Assembly (NCBI RefSeq): GCF_011386835.1
Contig: NC_088800.1
Location: 14,346,572-14,410,571 of the forward strand
From: Chrysemys picta bellii
Taxonomy: Eukaryota > Chordata > Testudines > Emydidae
Reading direction: 5' to 3'
Length of the DNA: 64,000 nucleotides
Shown: positions 47,745 through 59,540 of the stretch, piece after piece
How positions within the stretch are numbered: position 1 is the stretch's first letter
Layout of the letters: each line of letters opens with the position of its first letter
Made by a program: the position numbers and the translations under genes
Notes under the pieces: generated by a model
What the model was told of the DNA's origin: nothing
The model's input: the letters and a program-made list of their open reading frames with translations, nothing else
Database searches by the model: none

Positions 47745-48324
47745 GTAGGCTAAGGCTATTTATGGATCCATATACCTCCAGTCCAGGGTTTGTTTACATC
47801 AGTCACTCACTGCTCCCTCCGCCCCTTCCCACCCACCCCCTGACACATCAGATACCAAGGACTGTGCGCAGGACCGACTAACCACTCAAGGGCAGCTATG
47901 TCCCCTGTTAGGGGGCACTGGAGTATTCAGACACTTCAAGAAGCTGAACGCTGTAAAACCTCTCAATGGCTTCACCTTCCCTTTCTTACTCTGTGCAGGG
48001 AAAAACTCATTCAGAGCCATTATCTTAAATAAACCCCAACAAACCAGAGCTCCTACAATTAGAGCTGGAGTAAGTGATCATCTTGATTGCACAGCTGGGG
48101 TCTGAAGACTTGTAAATGCACGGAGAAAGGAACAGAAATAGAAGAAGCTGGGAGAAGGCAGAGAAACCCAGCTTGTCTGACAGGAGGAAGCCTCTCTCAA
48201 AGCTGTGGGTGGAAGGGGAGAGAAGATAGAGAGGTGGATGGTGTTGGGATTTCCCCCAGAGAGGAAAACCCCCCACCATCAATCAGTAAAGTAGTTTAAA
48301 TCATTATGCAAGCTTTCCCCAAGA

Positions 48325-48470
48325 TACAAGTCTGCCCCTCAATCCCAGCTTCCAGCACCCCCTGCGATTCCAGTCCTGGGCCCCAACACACCTGCACTGT
48401 GGCCCCTCAATCTTCCCCATTCAGCTTCTCAGTAATTCGCCAGTCAAGCACTTGGTGTTCGGTGCCTCAG
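48325..48470 (+). repeat. Degenerate tandem patch, unit about 70 bp
   Basis: CCAGCACCCCCTGCGATTCC, AGTCCTGGGCCCCAACACA and CCCCTCAATC repeat the unit seen at 20441 and 51885, in the same orientation. Confidence 0.6.
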
Positions 48471-51400
48471 AATCCCTTTGCAAATTATCCAAACCTCCAA
48501 CGAACACACAGCGACAAGATCCCCAAATGAGGTGGTGGAGGGCAAAGAGGCGATGTCCCCTGCAATGCTGCATCCTCCCCTGACCCCTGGGTTCCACTTC
48601 TCACAGCCCTGGCTAGCTGAGCCTCAAGTACCGTGACAACACCACCCAGCAAGGCTTGGCCCTGACATGCAACTGGCTGTGGCTCATGGAGGCCATTCCC
48701 CTTGCTGGGGACTGGGGCAGTATTCCTTGATCTCACCAGCCATTCAACCCAGCTATAGCAGCCTGAGACTCCGAGCAGAGTGACATTTCCACTAATCCTT
48801 TTATCCCCAGCTCCAATGTGAGGCTGCCTCTGAAAATGTCAGGTCCCCAGCAGGCTGAACTCCTTCCGAGGCAGCGGCTGGCTAGGAGCCTGAAAGCTGC
48901 CCTGCCATGCTGGCGCAGTCTCACATGCAGTCGCTCTGGAGGGGTCCCCCGAGTGCCACCAGATGTTCATGCGGCAGATCCAATGGCTGAGGTGAGATGG
49001 CCTGCCACACTCCGAGACAAGGGAGCCACAGGAAACTTAGATAGTAAAGCGGAGGGCAGACCATCTAGACAACCAGCAGCAGCCCAAATCCTGGTCCAGT
49101 TGGACTCAGAACCCTGCCCTGCCCCATCTATCTCACTCCGCTATCTCAGAAATCACCTCTTTGTGTTATCACTAAAGCCACTTCTCCTCTAGGACCAGGA
49201 AGTTTAAGAGCTAAGAACTTCCAGCCTTTTCGTGAGGTCAGACACCAAGATGAACAGCAAAGCGTGACAGAGAGCCCAACGTCTGGGCTCCTCCCATCAT
49301 CACGCTACATTTTCTTACTTCAAAATCAACCGCTCTTCACACTGTGAAATGCCCCAGAGTTAGGAGAGGTCTCCTCATTGGAGTGGCTGGCATGGTGACC
49401 AGGGAAGCTCTCCAGGGAGCAGACAGGTAATTCCAGAGATGATCCAAGACACTATAAGAAGAAGGTAACCGTGACCATCAGGCATGGAGAGGGCCCTACA
49501 GCAAGATGATGTGTCTGAACAAACAACCAGAACCAGGGGCTGAGCTTTCTTTGGACAGGAGTACAACAGTCAGAAGAACAGACGTATTTCCTCCTCTCTA
49601 GCTCCGTGCTCCCACGTGAAGGTTGAAGCATGCCTAGGACATACCACCGGAGCCCAGCTACTTAGTTTAAACAAACAAACAAACAAAGTTAAGGATAGTA
49701 ACTGAACAATGTAGGTACCTATAGTAGCAGACCCAAGCACTTCAAGGCAAGGAAGGGAATCTCAAGCTAAGGATGTTTAAATTTTACATGGCCCACATAT
49801 TAAACAGACATTTCATCACCACACAGCAGCCTTCACTCTGACCCAAAATAAAAGTGATCTGTCCAACCATCTCAAACTACAAAACTGAGCTCTTTCTGAA
49901 AGAGAAGTAATAATTGTATATGTACACACTAATGGCACATATTGATCAGCCTCTAATGCAAGTTCACCTACACAACATTACCAGGAATCAATAGTTATGC
50001 TCCTTACCTATTCTAGACAATATTACTCCCAAGAAACAGCAACCATAGCTACTTTACCCAACAATTCAACTGTCCAGTGCTAAATGCATTATGCAATTTC
50101 CCCATTCAACAGTATCTCATCAAAGAAAATATTTAGATTTCCCAACCAAAATAGCCAAGAGTATACATTAAAAAAAAATCCATGGGTCAGAATTAAAACT
50201 GTTGTATTGTGATGAAATATGCATTCCTTTCTGCTCAGTAAGAGCAGTGTGTGTTTATTAGGTGGGCAGTTCAAGTTCTGTGACGTCCTTAACTATTCAT
50301 GTGTTTGATTTTAAGTGTTTGGGTTTTGCAAATGGCCTGTTAGGTAAGTACACTGCTGTCACTTAGCAACTGTAACTAGCTTTCACAATGAAGCTTTTAG
50401 GCATTTGTGTTAACATGAGCTCTGCACACGGAATCAAGTGGCAAGTAAACCCCATCTCTTTTCACCAGTAACATGCCCATATGGGTGGTAACACATGCCC
50501 ATAGAATCAGAAAGATGATTTTTTTTTAAGTTATGACCAGTTTTCATTGAAATGGCTGACAGCATACGATTCAGAGCAGGCACATGGGCTCATGTGCACA
50601 CAATGCACCAGAACTCTCACAATAACCAATCAGCCCGCCTCTAGTCCTTATGCTGGAGCTCAAAGGGATCTGATCCCATATCACTCACTCAGACAAATTA
50701 TTTCAGGCCCTTGATGTGCTTTGCACACATGCTGGTACTCCAGCCTTTTCTGAAGAGAGAGATGTCACCCATCAGCCTCCAGTGCTTGTACGTTCCATGG
50801 GACACAGTCCCACCTTCCCAGATACTCCTCTGGAAAACTGGACGCTACCTACTGGCTTGCCGCCTTCCTATACCAAATTCCAGAGCACCACTTCCTTACC
50901 ATCTTCCCTTATCCTCCAATAACTTCCAGCAGGAAGTATCTGTGCCCGGGGCCCACCTCAAACGCACGTTTAACGAGTCAATAATTAGGAGCACAGCTGT
51001 CAGCCACGTGCCTGAAGCGACAGCAAGATCTGTGTCTGCAAAGCCCTCTGTATTTGTTAAATGTTAATGAGCGGTGCAGGCTCAGGCTCTGCACTAGGGC
51101 ACGCTGCCACCACCACCCCGCCCGCAGTCCCCTGAACTCCACAGAAAGGGAAACTTCCGCTGGCCGCTGCAGGGGTGCTAATGAGGCAAGCGCTCGTTAC
51201 AGCCACAATCAAAGCCAGCCCAGTTCTTAGACACCTAAATGTGTCAGCTTCCCAGCAGGAGAGAACTGTTCAGTGCTCTCGCTTTCCCCACACCTCCCTC
51301 TCTGTGCCCTTGTCCCCCATCCCCTTCACTCTTCTCTTCTACTCCCTTCCTTAATTCACCTTTCATTACTGCTCGCTCCTTCTCCCTCCTGCATCTCTCC

Positions 51401-51495
51401 TTTCACCCTTGCCCCTGGCTTCCCCCCGAGGGGTGACAGCACTGGAGATAACCTTTCCAAAGGGAACAGCAGGGCAGGGGGGCAACGTTACTCAC

Positions 51496-51567
51496 ATGTA
51501 GCGCAGATGAGGGTTCTTGGCAAAGGCTCGCGGCTGGATGCTGCGAAGTCCTGAGTTCCTGATTGTC
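51496..51567 (-). CDS. NTRK3: NTRK3 exon, second leucine-rich-repeat segment (partial CDS)
   Basis: A 72-nt exon reading TIRNSGLRSIQPRAFAKNPH and then LRYI. It differs from mammalian TrkC at one residue that I can see (Arg for Lys in TIKNSGL). It begins with G, which completes the Leu codon started by CT in the 53113-53187 exon, and ends with AT (phase 2 in, phase 2 out). The acceptor is CTTGCAG and the donor GTGAGTAAC. The 24-residue LRR unit corresponds to exactly one exon, the usual arrangement of Trk LRR exons. A very large intron (29.8 kb) follows. Confidence 0.97.
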
Positions 51568-51884
51568 CTGCAAGGAGATTTAAAAGGACAGTGATGAAGT
51601 AAAGACTGAGGATCAATGGGCACTCAAAACCCTTTGCTAAACTCGAGGAGACGGTCAAGAGACAATGCCCATAAAACTGAAAGTGACAGGCCGAGCAAGA
51701 CAGTTTCAGGAGCGGACGCTCGGGGAGTTAGGGAGCGTGGGGAGGGTTGAACCCTTTAATCGCTTGCCTCAGAAGACCTGGGTAAGGTCACAAATAGAGA
51801 GGAGTCTGGTTGTCTCAATTTAATCTGATAGACCTAGTACTGTCAAGAGCAGGTGTAGCATGAGCAGCCGCCGTGCAAGCCTCT

Positions 51885-52105
51885 CCTACGCAGCTCTGCC
51901 AATGCACCGCAATCGTGACCCACAGCACGCCCTACTACTGCAGCCCTGGGCTTCCCCACGTAGCATTATCAATGCACTTCGGTCTTTGCCAGCCGCACTC
52001 CCTGCTACTCCAGTCCTGAGCTCCCAAAACACATCTCTGCCAGTGTCCCTCAATCCTGACTGCACCCCCCATGGTCCTTGCTACTTCTGGTCCAGAGTTT
52101 CCTTG
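51885..52105 (+). repeat. Degenerate tandem patch, three units of about 71 bp
   Basis: Units start near 51890, 51961 and 52032. Each follows the order CTCTGCCAATGCACC, CACGCCCTACTACTGCAG, CCCTGGGCTTCCCCA with substitutions. It lies about 320 bp upstream, on the transcript, of the 51496-51567 exon. Confidence 0.7.
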
Positions 52106-52574
52106 GGCTCATTGTTCTAGAGATCTGTGATGGACATATACATCTTTTGGGGAGCACCACACACATTTAACTCAGGAGAAAATCCCTTTGCTTTGAGCAC
52201 CTGAGGACAAGTGAGTTTTTCCCACCATGATAAGAAGAGCCAAGAAGGATTCTCTTCCTCTTGTGCTCTAGCAGAGCTAAATCAGCACCACGGCCATGAT
52301 TTCTTAATCTCCTCTACGGACAAGATACCAGACTCCATTGCAGCTTTCCTACACTAAATCTCAACCAGCAGCCCAGGCTGCGTAGGCTGGGGATTGGTTC
52401 GGTGCACAGCTTGCTGGAGAGCCGAGTACAGGAAGCTGAGCGATATACTGTAGGTTTCCCACTGAAATGAGGTTGGAGAGTTACCACTTAACTCCTGGTG
52501 GACGTCTGTCCACATTACAGAACCATCGCCCAATATAATTCAGCGTCTGCTCGAGAGAGGCTCCAGTTTAAGGC

Positions 52575-52765
52575 ACTGGAATGGGATCTGAAAGGTCTGG
52601 GCGCCGTTCCTGGCTGTACCGCAGACTGACGAATCACTACCTCAGCTCCCCCTCTGTAAAATGGAGATTCGAATACTTCCCTACCTCACAAGGGCATGCT
52701 GAGGACACAGTCGCTGTGACTGCGAAGCACTCAGCTGCTACTGTGATGGGAGCCATGGAAGTAAC
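52575..52765 (+). mobile_element. MIR-like SINE
   Basis: GACGAATCACTACCTCAGCT, CCCTCTGTAAAATGGAGAT and GCGAAGCACTCAG follow the forward MIR order. Diverged. Confidence 0.65.
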
Positions 52766-53112
52766 CAGACAGATAGAAATAGCTGGCGCTTCACATCTTA
52801 GGAGAGCAGTGCAGCGTATGGACCCAGATCTGGCCTAGCAGGGGGTGATCCAGGTTAGGATTGAAGCGTATTGGCAGAGCTGTGTGAAGTTCACAGTCTG
52901 CCTGACCAGGGCTCCATCTAGGACTGGAAAGCTGCAAAAGTTAAGGAGAAAGGCAAGGTTCTACATCTGCCTGGGAACAGTCAGCCACGCTCTCACCATC
53001 ATAGGTCAGAGGCCGTAGGATGAAAGGAGCAATATTTCCCTGCTGCAACCTGAACTGGCTGCCCGCACACCACCCTTCAGGTCTCTCGCCCTCGCACATG
53101 CATGATACTCAC

Positions 53113-53187
53113 AGCCTCTGGAGTCCCGTGTACAGCTCCATGTCTACAGCATTCAGCGTCTGCAAGTTCTTCCAGTTCTCTATGTGT
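53113..53187 (-). CDS. NTRK3: NTRK3 exon, first leucine-rich-repeat segment (partial CDS)
   Basis: A 75-nt exon reading HIENWKNLQTLNAVDMELYT and on to GLQRL, close to the mammalian TrkC segment HIENWRSLHTLNAVDMELYT. It enters in phase 2 (first base A completes an Ile codon begun in the upstream exon) and leaves in phase 2 (final CT). The acceptor is a pyrimidine tract ending CCACAG and the donor is GTGAGT. It supplies the start of the LRR array that sits between the two cysteine clusters of the receptor ectodomain. The preceding exon (signal peptide and N-terminal Cys cluster) is not found in the remaining 10.8 kb of the window. Confidence 0.96.
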
Positions 53188-53529
53188 CTGTGGAGAGGAA
53201 GGAAAAGCTCAGCCCTCGGCACAACAGGACAGTCAGGTGAAGTGCTGCGTGACACAGGAAACACCCAGGAAACTGTCTATAGGAGACGTCCACTCCCTGG
53301 CTTTGTTCAAAGCCCTAGGCAGGGGGAGGGTATGGGGAATAGACACTATTGCATATGCAACACCCACATAAGCTGCTGCTCCCACACCCTGGAGCTCATG
53401 TGGTTTCCATTATAACCCCCAAAAAACCAATTTCTCTTGTTTCTTTTATTATTTCCAATTCTCTGCAGCTTTGGGGGGTCAAGCCATCACCTTGGGTTTT
53501 CTCCGATCCCGTCCTTTAATATTTGATTA

Positions 53530-53670
53530 AGGGGCCAATGGAGGCACCTGGGTCTAATGGTTAATGTAGCCAAATGGGAGGGAGGAGTTTGGGGCAAGTC
53601 ATTTCCCCTCTGTGTGTGTCTCACTCTGCCCATGTGTAAAGCAGAGATAAGGCTCAAGATCCCCACATGA
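53530..53670 (+). mobile_element. MIR-like SINE
   Basis: GTCTAATGGTTAATG, GGGGCAAGTCATTTCCCCTC and GCCCATGTGTAAAGCAGAGA in this order are MIR-like. Diverged. Confidence 0.55.
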
Positions 53671-55564
53671 GAGACACTAGCGCCACTGGGCAAAAGGCTG
53701 AGCTGCCCGACAAACAGATAAGGTCCCTTCAGGGCTCAAGTGCACTCAGCTCTGACCCCCCCAGATTCAAAAAACCCGTCTTAAATATGGGTCCAGCCCA
53801 GCGACAACATACAACATCCCCACGTGCAAGAGCCAGAGTTAAGGGCCCACCTCGGGGCTCCTGGTCTCTGAAGCTTCTGGAAGGCAGACACCTCTGAAAG
53901 CAGCCCTCATCGCAAACTGATCCAGGGAAAGGACAGAGGGCTCTCCAGCCCCCAGACAGCAGATCCACCAACCAGAATTTGTATGGACAACGGTAGATCA
54001 GATTTCCCGTTTCCAATCAGCAGGCTCTTCAGCACATGGAGAAGGGGCACCCCTGCATATAATGGGGCAGAGATGTCCCCAAAGTTAAGCGTGCAGAGCC
54101 ACTGCAGGTCTTTCACTGGGTGAGGGAACAACAGCTTAGGAGTCAGCGGCAGGTCTGTGGTCTTGGGCTAAGCAGGGGAGCCTGTGGGGCTCCTGCTACG
54201 GGTGACCTCCATGACACTGAAGAACCATTTGAGTGGCGGCTCATCTTCAAAAGCCCCTTGGAGCCAGGGGAAGTTGAAGGTCACAGGGATCATATAGGGA
54301 GGTGGAGCTGAGATGCACCAGAAGGCTTATGGGGCCAAGGAAGCCTATTGCTCTCTCCACAGGGGATGTTCAGCTGCTACACACACGGGACACAGTTTTA
54401 CAAAGCCTTTACAAGGCAGTAGCCTGCTCCAGTAACTGTAACTTTTGCTCTTCCCTCGATCAGAGCCGGAGTAAGGAGGAACAGCACCATGGAGATATGA
54501 TATGGACACGTGCCCAAGTTTGTGGCTAGGGCAATAATGAAACAGATGAATCTTAAAATAAATAAATTCCTCCAGACTGATCCGGAGAGGCAGCTGCCCC
54601 ATTCTATCTTCACCTGCTACAGACCATGCCGGCAGCTTCACGAAGGAGACCGCTTTACCCCAGTACCCTGGGAACGGGCCTCTTGCCACGGGCAAGGATT
54701 CTGCATGCGTAGATGGAGTTTAAACACCAATGGAGGGGGGCTATATTGTGCAACACCAAAGTGTTAAGAGTATCCTGGCCTTTTAAGGGGCCACACTATC
54801 AGCCAAAGGTAAGGTGCAAGATACAACTGGCCCCAGCCAAACCCAAGGAGTAAAAGAGCTCCCAGGAGTTGAGCAGCTCCATCTGCGATAGGGAAAAGTC
54901 AATGATTTCCCCTCTACACGCCCCTGCTCTGAGCAGAAGGGCAGCTGTGGCAGCGGCAGGAACCTAGTCCCCATACCCAGAGACACACAAAAGCAAGGAG
55001 GGCTTGGGGGAAAAGCCTGGGGCAGCCAGCGTGGAGCAGGGGCTGTTGGGATGGGGTGTTGTAGCAGAGTCTGGAGGGGAGATTGTTTGGGTGGGATGGT
55101 GAAGGGAGGGGGAAAGAGAGCCTGAGGCTACTGGGGGAAAGGGTTATGGGGGCAGTAGGTGCCTGAGACAGGTGTAGGGGGGGACGAGGGGGAGCCCAGG
55201 CGTGAGTGAACCCCTGAAGAAGCTTCCTTTGTTCTGCCCCTTTCTGCACCATTCGCCCCCTTAGCCTCCCTGCTAGCAGCTATTGCTGCTGTCACTACCC
55301 CACCTGGAGCTCCCCACCCGACCCACCAGCAAGAGAAGCAGGGAGACGGGGGAGGAAGAAAAGCCACTTGTCCATTGCAACCTGGCTCCACGGCAACTCC
55401 CCCGCAGCCGCTTTGCCTAGAGCCCGCTGGGCTGTGTAAGCTCTCTCTGGGATTGGTCTGCTTCTACGGCCCCATTCCTGTAGCACCTCACACTCTCTAG
55501 CGGATTTGTCCTCATCCCGCTCCTGTGAGGCAAGGAGCTATTAGAGATCTATTACAGGAGTGGG

Positions 55565-55655
55565 TGGGTGAGGTTCTGGGGCTTGCAATGTGCAGCAGGT
55601 CAGACTAGATGATCATGATGGTCCCTTCTGACCTTAAAGTCTACGAGTCTCTGAG
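55565..55655 (+). mobile_element. CR1-like 3' tail fragment
   Basis: Contains GGTCAGACTAGATGATCATG and CTTCTGACCTTAAAGTCTA, the 3' end typical of CR1 elements. Confidence 0.7.
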
Positions 55656-55760
55656 CTATCGTTGTCCCCATTTTACTGGGAAGCTAGGCACCGAGAGATT
55701 AAATGTCACATAGGGAGTGTATCAGAGCAGGGATCTGAATCCAGCTCACAAGTCCCAGTC
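55655..55760 (-). mobile_element. MIR-like SINE, reverse orientation
   Basis: TTGTCCCCATTTTACTGGGA, CACCGAGAGATTAAATGTCA and GAGCAGGGATCTGAATCCAG match a reversed tRNA-derived SINE. It abuts the CR1-like tail at 55565-55655. Confidence 0.7.
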
Positions 55761-55886
55761 CAGGGGGCCATCCTCCAGCCCGGAGGAAGAGGGATAACTC
55801 GTTCCCTGCCAAGCGCTGGATGGGGTCCATACAACCCCGCCCTCCTTTCCTGGCAAGAGCTTGGATTTGCAAAGCAGGGTTTGGGG

Positions 55887-56747
55887 CTGAGGCTGGGGCT
55901 GGCAAACTTTTTGGCCTGAGGGCTGCATCGGCTTTTGGAAATTGTATGGAGGGCCGGTTAGGGGAGGCTGTGCCTCCCCCAACAGCCAGGCGTGGCCTGG
56001 CCCCCAACCCCTACCCCCCTGGTTCTTGCCCCGATGCCCCCCCTGGAACTCCTGCCCCATCCACCCCCACCCGCTCCCTGTCCCCTGACCACCCCCAGAA
56101 CCCCTGCCCCTGACTGCCCCCGCCACCCCATCCAACCCCTCCTCCTTCCTGACAGACCCCTGCCCCCATTCAACCCCACCTGCTCCCTCACCCCAAACCA
56201 GAGGTGGGCAAACTACAACCCGCGGGCCCCTCCTGCCCAGCCCCTGAGGTCCTGCCCCGGGAGGCCTCTGACCACCCCCAGAACCCCTGCCCCTGCCACC
56301 CCATCCAACCCCCCCTCCCTCCTGACAGACCCCTGCCCCCATTCAACCCCCTGTTCTACCCCCCGACCGCCCTGACCCCTATCCACACCCCCGCGCCCTG
56401 ACCACCACCCTGAACTCCCCAGCCCTCTATCCAACCTCCCCACTCCCTGCCCCCTTACCGGGCTGCCTGGAGCACTGGTGGCTGGCAGCGCTAGAGCCAC
56501 GCTGCCCAGAGCGCCAGGACAGGTGCCCGGCTGGAGCCATCCACGCCACCGCGCAGCACAGAGCACTGGGTCAGGCCGGGCTCTGCAGCTGCGCTGCCCC
56601 AGGAGCTCACAGCCCCGCCACCCAGAGCGCTGTACCAGCAGCGGGGCGAGAGGGAACAGCAGGGGAGGGGCCAGGGGCAAGCCTCCCAGGGCTGGAGCTC
56701 AGGGGCTGGGCAGGAGAGGCCCGCGGGTCGTAGTTTGCCCACCTCTG
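55887..56747 (-). mobile_element. hAT-type non-autonomous element, 861 bp, internally rearranged
   Basis: Read on the minus strand it starts CAGAGGTGGGCAAACTACG and ends ...AAAAAGTTTGCCAGCCCCAG plus a few bases. The 8-bp flank GTTTGGGG is present on both sides (55879-55886 and 56748-56755). The interior is C-rich on the plus strand and yields proline-rich spurious reading frames. It carries an embedded inverted copy of its own right end (56186-56270) between two copies of a block of about 83-93 bp (56085-56177 and 56268-56350). Confidence 0.88.
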
Positions 56748-57237
56748 GTTTGGGGTGAGGTGATTTGGTTGGGGTGATTGCGATATACCGTATAACAGGA
56801 ATGGAAGGACCTGGTCATACATTTAATCCAGAGAGACAAGGTGGGAGAGGTAATATTACTTTTGTTGGGGAGAGAGACAGGCTTTTGAGCTTATACAGAG
56901 CTCTTCGGATCAAGGAAATGCACTCAGTGTCACAGCTAAATACAAGGTGGAACAAGCTGTTTGGCATAACTAGTTAACACACATTTCAAGGGGCCATTCA
57001 AGGTGAAGTGGCTACAGCAACACAGCATACCTATATTTATCCACTCTGCTAATGGGAGTGACAGGTGGGGTTCTACTCTTTGCTGGCTAGGGAGTGTTTA
57101 TGTGACATGGTATCTGGCTTAGTTTGTAAAATGTGTCTTTACAATGAGTTCCTCGTGCACTTGAGGCAGTCAGACAGACATGCTATAGAGAATGGGGGAG
57201 GAAAAAACAAAGCTGGCACTGCCGTATTGTTTAATTT

Positions 57238-57446
57238 CTATGGTATGTCTACCCAGCGAGCCTCAGAGCCCGGGTCTACAGACTGAGGCTCGCATTACAG
57301 TGCAAAAAACAGCTGTATAGACACTGGCTCAAACTGGAGGTCAGCCTCTGGAGCCCGTCCCTCCCTAGGCTTCAGAGCCCAAGAGTCTACACAGCTGTCA
57401 ACCCGGGCTCTGAGACTCACTACCACTAGCTGTACAGATATACCCC
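57238..57446. mobile_element. MITE of the GTATGTCTACAC type, degraded
   Basis: Starts TGGTATGTCTACCC and ends GTACAGATATACCCC. Both arms carry CTCAGAGCCCGGG in opposite orientation. It is related in its ends to the copies at 45979 and 63825. Confidence 0.6.
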
Positions 57447-59284
57447 TATAAGCACAGACTCCTGTTCGTGGGCCTCAACTCTGAGCTGGTGGGAGCCCAA
57501 CCTAGAGAACAGAGGAGAGTTTTGTCTCCCCTGCGCATTCAGGGCTTGACCTCATTGCTGACACAGCCAACAAAGGGCTAGTTAACATCCACGACAATGG
57601 TCAGTTGTGTGAAGTGGACCCTTGTCTACAGGGAAGTGGGGCAAGACCCACCAATACATCACAGGTGGTCCACTGAGCAGACACACATACAAACCTAGGT
57701 TGAACTGGAATCAGTGACCAAGAGGTGACAGGCTCCTCATCCCAGTCCCTCTCACCACCCTTCACAGGACAATGGGATAATTTCTGCTCCCACATGAGTT
57801 TTCACATTGGAAACAGGAAGGCGCTTTCCCCATCCTCAAGCCTGGGGGAAGAACACCCTTCACACTAACAGACACACTCACCGGCTAAGCAAGCTCAATG
57901 GGAAACATGGGTTGGCGTGCAAAGCTCCTCCCACACTGAACTGATAAGCCGTTGGGCCATAAGTTGCCAGCTCACTGGAGTCCTCTGAAGGCATCTAGCT
58001 CTACGCCTTACACGCCTTCCTAGCTCTATGCCTTACACTACAGAGACATGCCCAGAGAGGTGCCTACACTACATTCTACATACAGTCCACACACACTCAC
58101 ACAACTTGTATCTTGCCTAGTTAGTCTGGAGTGGACTTCCATGAGGATGCTCTCTCTCCACGACACCTGAGCAGATGACATGGCCCCTTTAGAGACACGC
58201 AGCTCAAGACCCATATTTGTGTTTGGATGCTGGGCTGCCAAATAAGCGCTGGATTCCAGCAAGCAAGCAGCACTCAAACAAACACACGCACAATGCAAAT
58301 GCAAGCCGCGCATTTGACGCCGCACCCTTGTAGGGCAACCAGGAAATTGATTTGTCATCCAGGCGTATTATGTCTAGTGATCTAGACAGGAGCATTAGTT
58401 TTCAATTATCTGATATGTTTAGCATTATAAACAAACTGTCTGTCACACCAGCTTCAGACCATGCAGATATGAACATGGAGGTATTGGGGGGGAGAAGGGG
58501 GCCTTCTTTTAAAAGCAGCAGCCAATTGAATCCAGCTCTCTGCCTCTCCCCAGCTGTCAGGAGAAAGAAAGCCACAGGCCATGCAACTCAGGCTGACGGG
58601 TACTTAAAAAAGTCAATAGGTTCAAGGACTTCTTTTGAAACCCACTTCGGCATGTTTTGTGACTGGCGCGCCGATCTGGGAGGCCACTGCAATGCAAAAC
58701 AGCAATTACCTGCGGGAATACCAATGAGCCGCTGACAATCCATTGGACCCACTGCTGTTTGCAGACAGGATGCTAGAGATCCTGGGTCAATTCCACGGTG
58801 TTTGGTGACGTCTCCAGGCAATCTCTATAGCCGCCCATCATCCTGCTAATGATTGCAGTACAGAGTGCACTCTGCTTCTGCCCACGTCACCACCCTTTCG
58901 GTGCCACTCCCGTTACAACGATACTAGCGAAGACTGATGCGAATTGCCAATTGATCCCAACGCATTTAACTAGCTCTGCGTCCAGGGGTCACTCTTCCTC
59001 CGCTGAACTTAACCTCTGCTAGCCTGGAAGATGCAGGCAGCCGCACAGCGACATGACACAAGGTTCAGGACAGAGAGGAAGTGACAAAGAATCCTCTCTC
59101 GGACTGAAACCACATGGGAAATTTAGAGCCAGCAAAGTAATTCCCTGAGATGGAAGGAGTACGGCCAGGGATTGAGGGGCTACCACTCCGACCCTGGTAA
59201 GGAGTGCCGTGGGATTTGTGGACAGGGCCTTGGTTTTATGTTCCATCTGAAGAACGGCCCCTTCCAGCAGCACACCAGGGTCCT

Positions 59285-59540
59285 GCACCGTGCTAGGGCA
59301 CAGAGGTCAGCACTGACTCAGAGGGCATCACCTCCATTGCTCCTGCTGCTCATCACTTCCTACCCCCACACTGGGGCACTGGAGTCAGCACAGATTCAGA
59401 AGGCCTGGTTGCCCCCTTTTGAGTCCCCCCCACACTGCTCTGCTGTGTTGTGCTGGGGCACTGGGGTCAGCACTCACTCAGGGGAGAGCACCTACACCCC
59501 GCCCCTGCAGCACCCGGAGTTTTCTCTAGGAGCCCCCTCG
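59285..59540 (+). repeat. Degenerate tandem patch, unit about 80-85 bp
   Basis: The motif TGGGGCACTGGGGTCAGCAC and variants appear three times (about 59290, 59368, 59450), each followed by CACTCAGG/GACTCAGA-like sequence. A decayed minisatellite. Confidence 0.6.

Larger units (their letters stand above)
21706..51495 (-). other. NTRK3 29.8-kb intron between two LRR exons
   Basis: A phase-2 intron holding most of the window. The elements are listed separately. Stretches where I recognise nothing definite are 23615-24995, 27975-29470, 29820-38450 (apart from pyrimidine-rich sequence near 35030-35360), 41575-43100, 43720-45975 and 47750-51280. Confidence 0.85.
51568..53112 (-). other. NTRK3 1545-bp intron between two LRR exons
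   Basis: A phase-2 intron containing a degenerate tandem patch with a unit of about 71 bp (51885-52105) and a MIR-like SINE (about 52575-52765). Confidence 0.85.
2151..53187 (-). other. NTRK3: NTRK3 (TrkC) gene body, internal coding part
   Basis: Seven exons on the minus strand, all with AG acceptors and GT donors and with compatible phases, spell a continuous stretch of the TrkC ectodomain. TrkC is the membrane receptor tyrosine kinase for neurotrophin-3, active at the surface of neurons. Intron lengths in transcript order are 1545, 29790, 12392, 2397, 683 and 3274 bp. TrkC rather than TrkA or TrkB is supported by LEEPELRLEHCIEF, KPTHYNNGNYTL and NPLGTANQTI in the last exon and NWTNVHAINLTLVNVTSEDN in the one before, which match TrkC almost letter for letter as I know the family. 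The signal-peptide/N-terminal cysteine exon and everything from the juxtamembrane region onward are outside the window. The transcribed unit therefore probably covers all 64 kb. Confidence 0.95.

Noticed and set aside
55992..56680. Long proline-rich and glycine-rich frames on both strands
   Set aside because: They fall inside the hAT element at 55887-56747 and result from its C-rich composition and internal duplications.
57995..58045. Short direct repeat around TAGCTCTACGCCTTACAC
   Set aside because: A two-copy local duplication of about 25 bp with a mismatch. No further structure.
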